NCBI GenBank assembly: GCA_910585935.1
Contig: CAJUHN010000032.1
Location: forward strand, 1-20,015
Direction of reading: 5' to 3'
From: an uncultured Lachnospiraceae bacterium
GTDB lineage: Bacteria > Bacillota > Clostridia > Lachnospirales > Lachnospiraceae
Length of the DNA: 20,015 nt
The notes below the pieces were generated by a model, which saw nothing but the letters and a program-made list of their open reading frames with translations, did no database searches and was not told where the DNA came from. The position numbers were made by a program, and so were the translations under genes. Shown here piece after piece: positions 7,525 through 14,953 of this stretch. Positions within the stretch are counted from its first letter, which is position 1. The number at the start of each line of letters is the position of its first letter.

Positions 7525-8634
7525 ATGAACAGCATACATTTACATAATAATCAAACGGCAGCTACTGCCATTCCAAACCGATTTTTTGATGATTATATGC
7601 CAAAAGCAAATGGAGAATTTGTAAAAGTATATCTATATCTTCTCCGCTGTATTTCTGATACTAATATTGTTCTCAGCATTAATGGTATTGCAGACAAGCT
7701 AAATCATACAGAAACAGATGTGATTCGCGCATTGCGGTATTGGGAACAGGCAAAACTCCTCACCCTCACTTATAATGGAGGGAATCAGATTATAGCGATT
7801 ACGCTCTGTGATTATGCTGATTTAAATACACATACATCACCGAAAGAAAAAGACTCCATACAGGCGGATTCTATTTGTCCTCCGATAAATTCTATAGTGC
7901 CTGTAGCAGCAACTGAACAGACATTAAGTTCCTCTCAAGAGGCTTCCACTCCTCAAAAACATTCCTTTTCTGATATGGAATTACAGAAGTTTCAGCAAAA
8001 TGATGATATCGATCAAATTTTATATGTAGCTCAAAGATATCTTGGAAAGACGCTGAATCCCACAGAAACTAATACTATTTTATACTTTTATGACAATCTG
8101 CATTTTCCAACAGATTTAATTGAATATTTGATTGAATATTGTGTTTCCAAGAATCATAAAAATATGCACTATATTGAAAAAGTAGCTCTGGCATGGGCAG
8201 AACAGGATATTCATACTGTAGAAGCAGCTAAATCTATTGTTGTATTTTATAATAAAACTTGTTTTGCTGTGATGAAAGCTTTTGGACTATCTAATCGCAA
8301 TCCCGGGGAAAGTGAACTCGCTTATATCGAAAAATGGTATAAAACTTATTCATTTTCTTTGGATATCATATTAGAAGCATGTGACCGAACTATACAGAGT
8401 ATTCATCAACCTAGTTTTGAATACACCGATAGTATTCTGAACAAATGGAAAAATGAAGGAATTAAGTCTTTGCAGGATATAAAGCTTCTCGATCAGGCAC
8501 ATATGCAGGCGAAAGAACTGCGTTCAGAAAAAACCAGTCCCATTCCCCAAAGACCTTCTAATAATAAATTTAATAATTTCACCCCTAGAAGCTATCTTTA
8601 TGACGATTTGGAAAAACAACTTCTCAACCATTAA
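7525..8634 (+). CDS. DnaD-like replication initiation protein
   Basis: The 369-residue protein has the architecture of clostridial DnaD-domain proteins. A winged-helix N-terminal part (about 15-100) includes INGIADKLNHTETDVIRALRYW. A Ser/Thr/Pro-rich linker (105-150) follows. Two successive DnaB_2/DnaD C-terminal domains (about 150-235 and 240-320) each end in the YxxxIxxxW-type signature: YIEKVALAW at 216-224 and YTDSILNKW at 300-308. In Bacillus, DnaD and DnaB remodel the origin and help load the DnaC helicase through DnaI. A helicase-loader gene follows 24 bp downstream in the same operon, fitting that role. The preceding DnaA-box cluster suggests DnaA control. Whether it replaces DnaD or DnaB cannot be told here. 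Confidence 0.9.
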   Translation: MNSIHLHNNQTAATAIPNRFFDDYMPKANGEFVKVYLYLLRCISDTNIVLSINGIADKLNHTETDVIRALRYWEQAKLLTLTYNGGNQIIAITLCDYADLNTHTSPKEKDSIQADSICPPINSIVPVAATEQTLSSSQEASTPQKHSFSDMELQKFQQNDDIDQILYVAQRYLGKTLNPTETNTILYFYDNLHFPTDLIEYLIEYCVSKNHKNMHYIEKVALAWAEQDIHTVEAAKSIVVFYNKTCFAVMKAFGLSNRNPGESELAYIEKWYKTYSFSLDIILEACDRTIQSIHQPSFEYTDSILNKWKNEGIKSLQDIKLLDQAHMQAKELRSEKTSPIPQRPSNNKFNNFTPRSYLYDDLEKQLLNH

Positions 8635-8658
8635 AAATAATCACTAAGGAGGTTTATT

Positions 8659-9660
8659 TTGGCATTAAAAAATTCACAATTCGATCTATTAATGCGTTCT
8701 TATAACCAAAAACAATTAAAAAATAAACATGAATTAGACAAACGAATAGAAGAAATCTATCAAAAAATTCCTCGTATCCAAGAAATTAACGAAGAAATCG
8801 CTTCTGCTTCTATCGTGCAAGCAAAAGAAATGTTATTAAAAGGGGAAACCTCTGCTCTACAAACTCTTCGGGAAAAACTCACAAAACTCTCTCAAGAAAG
8901 AGCAGATTTGCTAAAACTCTCTGGCTATCCGTCCGATTATTTACAGATGCAGTATGAATGTTCTGATTGTCAGGATACCGGTTTTATTCATGGTGAAAAA
9001 TGTCATTGTTTTAAACAGGCGGTTATTGAAATGCTCTATACACAATCAAATTTAAAAGAGATATTAAAAACAGAAAATTTTCAGACTTTTACTCTTAAGT
9101 ATTATGATAATATTGTGAAAAATGAGATCACTGGTAAGACTTCTTATGAAAATACGAAAGATATCCTCCTCACCTGTCAAAAATTTGTAAAGGATTTTGA
9201 TACCCAGAACCAGAATCTTTTATTTTATGGTGACATTGGAATAGGAAAAACTTTTCTCTCTCACTGCATCGCGAAAGAACTTTTAGAAACTTCTCATTCT
9301 GTAATTTATTTAAGTGCTACTGAACTCTTTGAATCTTTTTCTCACCATAGTTTTGAACAGGAAAATGATTCAGATTTAGGGGATTTCGTATCCTATATTT
9401 TAGAATGTGAATTACTCATTATCGATGATTTAGGAACAGAACTCAGCAATTCTTTTACAAACTCAAAATTATTCTATTGTTTAAATGAACGCTTTTCCAG
9501 AAAACGTTCTACGATTATTTCTACTAATCTTACATTAGATTTTATTATAACGATATATTCTGAGCGGATATTTTCTAGAATTTTTAGTAATTATATAGCT
9601 CTGAAGTTTTATGGAGATGATATCCGATTAAAAAAGAAATTATCAACAAATCGCCCTTGA
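8659..9660 (+). CDS. dnaC: DnaC/DnaI-type helicase loader AAA+ ATPase
   Basis: The 333-residue protein begins with a charged coiled-coil-prone helix (1-90) and a Cys cluster, CSDCQDTGFI...CHC (Cys101, 104, 115, 117), which probably binds zinc. An AAA+ module follows: Walker A GDIGIGKT (191-198), Walker B LLIIDD (252-257), sensor STN (288-290) and SERIFSRI (301-308), the expected arginine-finger area. This is the DnaI (Bacillus) / DnaC (E. coli) loader layout; the zinc-like N-terminus would contact the replicative helicase. Translation starts at TTG: AAGGAGG lies six bases upstream and no better start exists. The gene is co-directional with the dnaD-like gene. The symbol follows the clostridial habit; dnaI would be equally apt. 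Confidence 0.93.
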   Translation: MALKNSQFDLLMRSYNQKQLKNKHELDKRIEEIYQKIPRIQEINEEIASASIVQAKEMLLKGETSALQTLREKLTKLSQERADLLKLSGYPSDYLQMQYECSDCQDTGFIHGEKCHCFKQAVIEMLYTQSNLKEILKTENFQTFTLKYYDNIVKNEITGKTSYENTKDILLTCQKFVKDFDTQNQNLLFYGDIGIGKTFLSHCIAKELLETSHSVIYLSATELFESFSHHSFEQENDSDLGDFVSYILECELLIIDDLGTELSNSFTNSKLFYCLNERFSRKRSTIISTNLTLDFIITIYSERIFSRIFSNYIALKFYGDDIRLKKKLSTNRP

Positions 9661-9685
9661 CGAAATGTTTTGGTAATGGTATATA
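9657..9685 (+). promoter_or_regulatory. candidate internal promoter for prs
   Basis: TTGACG (9657-9662, overlapping the dnaC stop) and TATATA (9680-9685) are 17 bp apart and sit about 45 bp before the prs start. The gene can therefore be transcribed on its own as well as by read-through. Confidence 0.55.
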
Positions 9686-9728
9686 TGTTATTATTAATGT
9701 AAATTTTACTATTATGGAGGAATACGCT

Positions 9729-10901
9729 ATGACACGCGAAGAAATGCATCTCGATACCATCCCAATAGGACCACTTGGAATTATCGCACTGCCAAGTTGT
9801 AAAGAAATGGGAAAAAAAATTAATGAATACATTATTGCTTGGAGGCAAAAACGAGAGGGAGAACATATTTCTACCTTGCCATTTAATGGTTATCTAAAAG
9901 ATTCTTATCTAGTAGATGCAAAAGTTCCAAGATTTGGTACTGGTGAAGCAAAAGGCGCTATTAATGAATCAGTTCGTGGAAGTGACTTATACATTATCAC
10001 AGATGTCACAAATTACAGTATTACTTATTCCCTCTTTGGATGTGAAAATCATATGTCACCAGATGACCATTTTCAGGATTTGAAAAGGGTAATCGCTGCT
10101 GTAGGAGGAAAAGCGAGAAAAATCACAGTGATTATGCCTTTCTTATATGAAAGCCGCCAACATAAGAGAACTGGAAGAGAATCTCTTGACTGTGCTCTCG
10201 CTTTACAGGAACTCACCAGCATGGGAGTAGAAAATATTATCACTTTTGATGCACATGATCCGCGAGTGCAAAATGCAATCCCTTTAAAAGGATTTGAAAC
10301 CGTAACGCCAGCTTATCAATATATCAAATCACTCCTTCAAAATGAACCCGATTTAAAGATAGATTCTGATCACATGATGATTATAAGTCCTGATGAGGGA
10401 GGAACTTCTAGAGCTGTTTATTATTCTAACTTATTAGGATTAGATTTAGGCATGTTTTATAAACGTCGTGACTATACAAAGATTGTAAACGGCAGAAACC
10501 CTATTGTCGCACATGAATTTTTAGGCTCTTCCGTAGAAGGAAAAGACTGTCTGGTCATTGATGATATGATTTCTTCTGGCGAGAGTATGTTAGATGTAGC
10601 AAAAGAATTAAAAAAGAGAAATGCACGGAAGGTCTTTTTAGCTTCTTCCTTTGGATTATTTACAAATGGTTTATCAAAGTTTGATGAGTATTATGAAAAT
10701 GGTTTAATCGATCGTATTCTCACCACTAATTTAATTTACCAGACTCCCGAACTTTTGCAAAAACCCTACTATATCAACGTAGATATGAGCAAATACATCG
10801 CTTTAATTATTGATACACTAAATCATGATTGTTCTATCAGCGAGTTATTAAATCCTGTCAGCCGTATTCATAGTATTATGGAAAAATATGAACAGGCTTA
10901 A
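9729..10901 (+). CDS. prs: ribose-phosphate pyrophosphokinase (PRPP synthetase), long form
   Basis: The 390-residue enzyme transfers pyrophosphate from ATP to ribose-5-phosphate, giving PRPP for nucleotide, His, Trp and NAD synthesis. Visible landmarks are INESVRGSDLYII (78-90), the region where the classic PYARQDR loop sits, here PFLYESRQHKRTGR (137-150), DAHDP (174-178), SPDEGG (220-225), and the PRPP-binding loop CLVIDDMISSGES (274-286). It is about 70 residues longer than Bacillus Prs (near 317) and carries an altered ATP loop, a divergent form I associate with clostridia. I chose ATG 9729 because TATGGAGG precedes it at proper spacing; a longer frame would overlap dnaC. No canonical terminator follows before repeat copy 4. 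Confidence 0.93.
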   Translation: MTREEMHLDTIPIGPLGIIALPSCKEMGKKINEYIIAWRQKREGEHISTLPFNGYLKDSYLVDAKVPRFGTGEAKGAINESVRGSDLYIITDVTNYSITYSLFGCENHMSPDDHFQDLKRVIAAVGGKARKITVIMPFLYESRQHKRTGRESLDCALALQELTSMGVENIITFDAHDPRVQNAIPLKGFETVTPAYQYIKSLLQNEPDLKIDSDHMMIISPDEGGTSRAVYYSNLLGLDLGMFYKRRDYTKIVNGRNPIVAHEFLGSSVEGKDCLVIDDMISSGESMLDVAKELKKRNARKVFLASSFGLFTNGLSKFDEYYENGLIDRILTTNLIYQTPELLQKPYYINVDMSKYIALIIDTLNHDCSISELLNPVSRIHSIMEKYEQA

Positions 10902-11016
10902 ATGCTTATAGCTTCACATTTTTTGACTTAGCGTTTTTTCTATAATAAATAGGCTTTAAAATTGAAGATATAGTTACTACTTTCTAGATATGTTTTGGAT
11001 ACATTTTGATTGTGTT
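10902..11016. other. prs 3' flank
   Basis: This AT-rich stretch has two T runs (near 10919 and 10934) but no GC-bearing hairpin that I would call a terminator, and no gene. If prs is terminated here, the job may fall to the long hairpin of repeat copy 4. Confidence 0.4.
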
Positions 11017-11170
11017 TCCGCCTAAGAGAAGGGACTATTCCAACGAAGACGCGCTCTCGCTCCGTTCCAGACGTAATGGTACTAAATTCGCAGCCCCTTA
11101 CAGGACTGCTCATTAAGTGCCAACGTCTTCCAAGGGTCTTCTTTTGGAATAGTCCCTTCTCTTAAGCTAG
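11017..11170 (-). repeat. structured repeat, copy 4
   Basis: Arms 11020-11042 and 11145-11167 pair over 23 positions with one mismatch. On the element strand the helix that is GAAGCC/GGCTTC elsewhere reads GAAGAC/GTCTTC: both sides have changed together. The inner hairpin is GCAGTCC...GGGGCTGC, shared with copy 6. The GGCACT/AGTACC helix carries one C-A mismatch. The 5' flank GCCCATGTTATAAACTAGC matches copies 2 and 6. It lies downstream of prs, antisense to it. Confidence 0.92.
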
Positions 11171-11321
11171 TTTATAACATGGGCAGAGTTATCTTGTCAC
11201 ATTCAATTATATAAAATGAAACGCAACACTACTTCTATATTACAACAGCAAAAAATTAAACTCTCTTTTTTTCTAGACAGTTTGATAGATTTTTTTAATT
11301 TTCCTAGAACAGCCAACAAAC
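11171..11321. other. spacer between repeat copies 4 and 5
   Basis: This is AT-rich DNA without a gene. Only its edges resemble the corresponding spacer between copies 6 and 7: ATGGGCAGAG on the left, and CTAGAACAGCCAACAAACGAGC on the right side in shortened similarity. The arm-to-arm distances (156 and 167 bp) are close. Confidence 0.6.
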
Positions 11322-11479
11322 GAGCGAAGGCAAAGAAGTATTCCGAAAGAAACCCCTTGGAAGACGTTGGTACTTAATGAGCGGTGCGGTCACGCGCCGA
11401 GAATTTAGTACCACTACGTCTGGAACGGAGCGAGAGCGCGGTTTCGTTGGAATACTTCTTTGCTGGAGCGACCCTTTGG
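11322..11479 (+). repeat. structured repeat, copy 5
   Basis: The inner 15 bp of the outer arms (around 11330-11344 and 11449-11463) pair perfectly; the outermost bases do not. The helix GAAGCC/GGCTTC is here GAAACC/GGTTTC, a clean double change relative to copies 1, 3, 6 and 7. The inner hairpin is GGTGCG-GTCA-CGCGCC and the next helix GGTACT/AGTACC. It ends in GCGACCCTTTGG only 14 bp from the sbcC-like stop codon, antisense to that gene. Its hairpin may therefore also serve as the sbcC transcript terminator. Confidence 0.92.
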
Positions 11480-11493
11480 TCATATTCTAAAAA

Positions 11494-13002
11494 TCATAAA
11501 TCTTTTATCACAATCTTTTGATGAGATATATTATTTTTTGTCAAAATTTCTTCCTCTCTCTTATGGCAGGTAGATATGAATATTTGCCGTTTTTCTTCTT
11601 GTGCAAAATAACATAATATCTTCTCTAATCGTGTTTCATCATAAAAGGCAAATGCATCATCTAGAATAAGTGGCATTTTTTCATATCCGGGTATACAATC
11701 TGCTGCTGCTAAACGAAGTGCAAGATAAATCTGTTCTATTGTCCCTCGGCTCAACTGTTGAATAGACAATTTCTGTGTTGGTGTCAAGATAAAAACATTA
11801 CATACACTGTCAATTGCAACTTTTGTATACCTTCCATCTGTTAGATAGGAAACTAAACTTGAGATTTTCTGATTGAGATTTCTCTTAAAATCTTTCTGCA
11901 TCGCCTTACATACTTCACTTAGAGTTTCTTCTGCTAAAGCTAATGCTTCTATTTCTTCTTGTATTTTATTGTTTTTTTCCATTCTCATCTGGTAAGCTTC
12001 CAAATCTGTCTGAAAAACTGCTGATTTTTCCTGCATCTGCTCTAATTTCCACTCTATCTTCTGTTGTTCTTCTTCTATTTGCTTTCTTTTATCCATTTGT
12101 TCTTTTATTAAAAGTTTATCTTTTTTTACTTTCATTTGATTGTAAAGAGCGATGCAAAAAAATAAAAATGCACTGCTTCCTAATGATATAGGAAATGCCA
12201 AATGGTATTTTAAAAAAATAGCCGCGATAGAAATACCCGCTAATATCACTCCTAATATCAACATTCCTATCACTATTTTTATTCCCTTTTTCTGTTTTCG
12301 GTCTGTGTTTTTTATCTCATCTTTGATATTTATTATCTCTTTTTGCTTTTCTTCCTTATATGCATTTTGATAGGCGATATCTTTTTCCAGTTGTTCAAAT
12401 TCTTGCTGCATCTGTAAATTTTCTTCTCTTTCTTCTGTCTGTGCGTTTTTCTTTTTAATAAACTGTTTTCTCTCTGTTTTCATAAAACGAAAAGCTTTTG
12501 GAATATCCCATTCCATATTCCCAGAAGCATAGAGATTTGCTACTGTATTTTGTAATAGTTCTGTTAAACTCTGATCGGTTGCTGAACGCAGTTGTCCAAT
12601 ACATACCGTGTTGATAAAGCCTCTTTCTGTTACTCCCTCTAAAATATGGGCTAATCCTTGTTCCCCCATTTCTTCTCCTGTAGTTTCATTTAATACGGTA
12701 ATCGATTTATCACTTTTATAAAAACAGCGATGAATACGATAGATGATGCCATCTTTTTCTAAACGTAATATTCCTTCATAATAAGAAGAATTTTCCCATG
12801 GTTCATATAACGTATAAGTATCGATACTTGAGGAACGTCCTCTTGTCTTTTCTATTCCAAATAACATTCCCTGAAGAAATGCTTGTAATGTGGATTTACC
12901 AGTTTCGTTCTCTCCATATATTAAATTGATTTCATTCTCAAACCCTATTGCGATATTATGAAATTTCCCGAAATTTTGTAGTACTGCTTCTAAAATTACC
13001 AT
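11494..13002 (-). CDS. SbcC/YhaN-like ATPase, compact and membrane-anchored
   Basis: The 502-residue protein is a Rad50/SbcC-family ABC ATPase. The N-terminal lobe has YGENETGKST (29-38). The middle is coiled coil (about 175-235 and 295-375) interrupted by two predicted membrane helices (about 240-265 and 268-288). The C-terminal lobe has the ABC signature LSRGTIEQ (417-424), Walker B PLILDDAFAFYD (444-455) and STCH (477-480). SbcC is near 1000 residues and cytosolic; Bacillus YhaN is also large and has membrane segments in the coil. This is a much shortened YhaN form. It starts 3 bp after the stop of the nuclease gene, so the two surely form an SbcCD-like complex that processes DNA ends or hairpins, probably at the membrane. 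Confidence 0.88.
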   Translation of the reverse strand: MVILEAVLQNFGKFHNIAIGFENEINLIYGENETGKSTLQAFLQGMLFGIEKTRGRSSSIDTYTLYEPWENSSYYEGILRLEKDGIIYRIHRCFYKSDKSITVLNETTGEEMGEQGLAHILEGVTERGFINTVCIGQLRSATDQSLTELLQNTVANLYASGNMEWDIPKAFRFMKTERKQFIKKKNAQTEEREENLQMQQEFEQLEKDIAYQNAYKEEKQKEIINIKDEIKNTDRKQKKGIKIVIGMLILGVILAGISIAAIFLKYHLAFPISLGSSAFLFFCIALYNQMKVKKDKLLIKEQMDKRKQIEEEQQKIEWKLEQMQEKSAVFQTDLEAYQMRMEKNNKIQEEIEALALAEETLSEVCKAMQKDFKRNLNQKISSLVSYLTDGRYTKVAIDSVCNVFILTPTQKLSIQQLSRGTIEQIYLALRLAAADCIPGYEKMPLILDDAFAFYDETRLEKILCYFAQEEKRQIFISTCHKREEEILTKNNISHQKIVIKDL

Positions 13003-13005
13003 AAT

Positions 13006-14058
13006 CTACTCTCCAAATGTTAAAGCACGGATTCCATAACAAAGTGCTTTTTGTTCTACTGCTGTAAGTTGTTCTTTTTCTATGTACTTTTTTATATATT
13101 TCCCCAATACATTATCTTGATTCATGCGATACATGGTTTTAAAATCATAATCTGGTTGAGATTGATCTTCAAATTTCGCTATATTTCCTAATTTCAGGAT
13201 TTTCTCCTCTGTAAATTCAATCACTTCATCTCTTGTACCAGTTAAGATAATACGATATATATTTTCACTTCCATGTTCTTCTATCCTATTCACTATCTTT
13301 TTTTGTATAGAAGCTATGGTATCTGTATTCTCTACATGAATAATTTCTTCCTGATAGATTCTTGCTGCAAATGGAATAAAACTCACTTTGCTCTTTGTTT
13401 TTGTAATTTCTCCTCGGAAAAAACCTCTCTCTCCTATTTCATTTTTATTGATGGGTTCTAAACAGCCTGCCTGATTGATTCTATCTTGTAATAAAATCTC
13501 TGGCTTATGCAGATGACCTATCGCAATATAATCAAATCCTGTTTCTCGTAATCTCTGAGGCGAATATGGACGGTGTGTAACATCGCCTCCATGAGCTAAT
13601 AATATATTAATTCTTTTAAAGTCGGCAGGATGTAAATTGTCATATAAATTATTTTTATCTTCTTTTGCATAATAGCTACCGCCATAGATGTCCACATTTT
13701 CATCCATAAAATAACAGTGTTCCATTCCATTAGATTTCAAAAATGTCACTTGATCACACCACTGAAATGTTCGATAATAAGAATCTTGTTTTATATAATC
13801 ATGATTTCCCGCTATCAAGACTACTTTTGTCTTTGTTAAAGTGGAAAAGTGATAATTGACTTCTTTTAATTCTTTTAATAGTGGCTGTCTATGAAATAAA
13901 TCCCCTGCAATAAATAGGAAATCTACTTTTTCCTGTTCCGCATAAGCGACTAAACGCCGAAATGTTTCCCAAATTTCTTCTCCGCGTTTTGCTGCCCATG
14001 GAAGTCCTTTTTCTGGCTGTGCTCCTAAATGTATATCGGCTGCATGTATAAAACGCAT
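13006..14058 (-). CDS. SbcD/YhaO-like Mre11-family nuclease
   Basis: The 350-residue metallophosphoesterase retains all nuclease motifs: HAADIHLG (5-12; Asp8, His10), AGDLFHR (51-57), AGNHDY (83-88), LLAHGGD (153-159) and GHLHKP (181-186). Two metal ions held by these residues let Mre11/SbcD enzymes cut DNA ends and hairpins when paired with a Rad50/SbcC ATPase, whose gene follows by 3 bp. The N-terminal IHLGAQPEKGLPW phrase is typical of the YhaO branch. I start at ATG 14058, eight bases after AGGAAAGG. A GTG 54 bp upstream would add a Lys/Arg-rich tail with no family support. A good promoter precedes it at 14121-14149. Confidence 0.92.
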   Translation of the reverse strand: MRFIHAADIHLGAQPEKGLPWAAKRGEEIWETFRRLVAYAEQEKVDFLFIAGDLFHRQPLLKELKEVNYHFSTLTKTKVVLIAGNHDYIKQDSYYRTFQWCDQVTFLKSNGMEHCYFMDENVDIYGGSYYAKEDKNNLYDNLHPADFKRINILLAHGGDVTHRPYSPQRLRETGFDYIAIGHLHKPEILLQDRINQAGCLEPINKNEIGERGFFRGEITKTKSKVSFIPFAARIYQEEIIHVENTDTIASIQKKIVNRIEEHGSENIYRIILTGTRDEVIEFTEEKILKLGNIAKFEDQSQPDYDFKTMYRMNQDNVLGKYIKKYIEKEQLTAVEQKALCYGIRALTFGE

Positions 14059-14120
14059 TTTTTTGCCTTTCCTTTCTCTTTTTGTTTTTACTATATCTTT
14101 TCCCTTGTTCACTATTTGAT

Positions 14121-14149
14121 ATTTTAATATATGTGGAAAAAATAGTCAA
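14121..14149 (-). promoter_or_regulatory. promoter of the sbcD-sbcC-like operon
   Basis: On the minus strand TTGACT (14144-14149), 17 bp, TAAAAT (14121-14126) is close to the sigma-A consensus. Transcription would begin roughly 55 bp before the chosen ATG. Confidence 0.75.
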
Positions 14150-14279
14150 CTGATACTATTATTATTCCGCTTTTCATCACAATTGAGAAGCTCACATTCT
14201 TTTATATAAAAAATGTAATTACTTTTCATTTCTTATCATAAATTGGTCAGTAAAAAACTAGCGTTGGGAACATTTTAAC

Positions 14280-14437
14280 CAAAGGTTCGCTCTGAAAAGA
14301 CACGTTCCAACGAAGCCGCGCTCCCGCTCCGTTCCAGACGTAATGGATACTAAATTCGCAGCCCCTTACAGGACTGCTCATTAAGTACCAACGTCTTCCA
14401 AGGGGCTTCTTTTGGAATCGTGTCTTTTCTCCGCTAG
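14280..14437 (-). repeat. structured repeat, copy 6
   Basis: Arms 14289-14309 and 14413-14434 pair apart from a one-base bulge and a few outer mismatches. On the element strand the short loop that is GAGA elsewhere is GGGA, still fitting a GNRA tetraloop. The inner hairpin is as in copy 4; the next helix is GGTACT/AGTATC with one G-U pair. The 5' flank is GCCTATACTACAAACTAGC, as in copies 2 and 4. It lies between the sbcD promoter and copy 7. A second AAACTAGCG occurs at about 14256-14263, beyond the far end. Confidence 0.92.
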
Positions 14438-14598
14438 TTTGTAGTATAGGCGAGATTGCGAAATAGCAAAATAATTATTACTATAAACTATTCAGTAACA
14501 GCAGTTATTTAGTATTTTACCAAAATAAAAATATCTAAGATTTTTCTTTGTTGTAGTCAGTATGATTCTTTTCTCATTTTTTCTAGAATGGCAACAAC
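14438..14598. other. spacer between repeat copies 6 and 7
   Basis: AT-rich, gene-free DNA. The ends echo the copy 4/5 spacer: a GGCGAG phrase on the left and TTTCTAGAATGGCAACAACC on the right. The middle does not align by eye. Confidence 0.6.
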
Positions 14599-14757
14599 CT
14601 AGCGCAGGCAAGGAAGTATTCCATAAGAAGCCCCTTGGAAGACGTTGGCACTTAATGAGCAGTTCTGCTAGGAGCTGCGAATTTAGTGTCCATTACGTCT
14701 GGAACGGAGCGAAAGCGCGGCTTCGCTGGAATACTTCCTTGCTGGAGCGAACCTTTG
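14599..14757 (+). repeat. structured repeat, copy 7
   Basis: The inner 15 bp of the arms (14608-14622 and 14728-14742) pair perfectly. The inner hairpin is GCAGTTCT...AGGAGCTGC, different from copies 4 and 6 in sequence. The loop that is GAGA elsewhere is GAAA, another GNRA form, and the next helix is GGCACT/AGTGTC. It begins with CTAGC, ends with GCGAACCTTTG, and is followed by ATAACAAAATAATAAT, which resembles the DNA after copies 1 and 3. The queT promoter begins about 70 bp further on. Confidence 0.92.
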
Positions 14758-14827
14758 TTTCTCTATATCCTTTAAACAATGATATAACAAAATAATAATT
14801 AATACTAAATTTCAGTAAAAATAAATA

Positions 14828-14855
14828 TTGACTTTCTTTTCCATCATGTTATACT
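14828..14855 (+). promoter_or_regulatory. promoter of queT
   Basis: TTGACT (14828-14833) and TATACT (14850-14855) are separated by 16 bp. The expected transcript start is some 40 bp before the riboswitch. Confidence 0.7.
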
Positions 14856-14903
14856 AATAAAGTTGTGATTCTTATTTTTATAAGAAAATTTCATTTATAA
14901 AAT

Positions 14904-14947
14904 GTGAGTTCGAGACCTTCCTCACGTAAAACAAAACTAAAGGAGAT
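14904..14947 (+). ncRNA. preQ1-I riboswitch, translational type
   Basis: P1 is GTGAG (14904-14908) with CTCAC (14921-14925), closing a 12-nt loop TTCGAGACCTTC. The A-rich tail GTAAAACAAAACTAAAGG follows. The loop bases CCTT can pair with AAGG of the ribosome binding site (AAAGGAG, 14939-14945), giving the H-type pseudoknot of preQ1 class I riboswitches. Binding of preQ1 would then hide the site and switch off queT translation. The layout resembles the short Thermoanaerobacter tengcongensis form. The gene downstream transports queuosine precursors, which supports the call. Confidence 0.88.
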
Positions 14948-14953
14948 TTTAAG

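Noticed and set aside
9657..9728. Longer N-terminus for prs overlapping dnaC
   Set aside because: ATG 9729 has TATGGAGG at correct spacing and gives the expected N-terminus; the extra codons look like leader sequence with a promoter.
14059..14112. Longer N-terminus for the sbcD-like gene from GTG 14112
   Set aside because: It adds a Lys/Arg-rich tail before the conserved MRFIHAADIH start, which has its own ribosome binding site.
433..14757. CRISPR array or insertion-sequence remnants as explanation for the repeats
   Set aside because: Copies are kilobases apart, long and in both orientations, with no regular spacers, no cas genes and no transposase frame inside or beside them.
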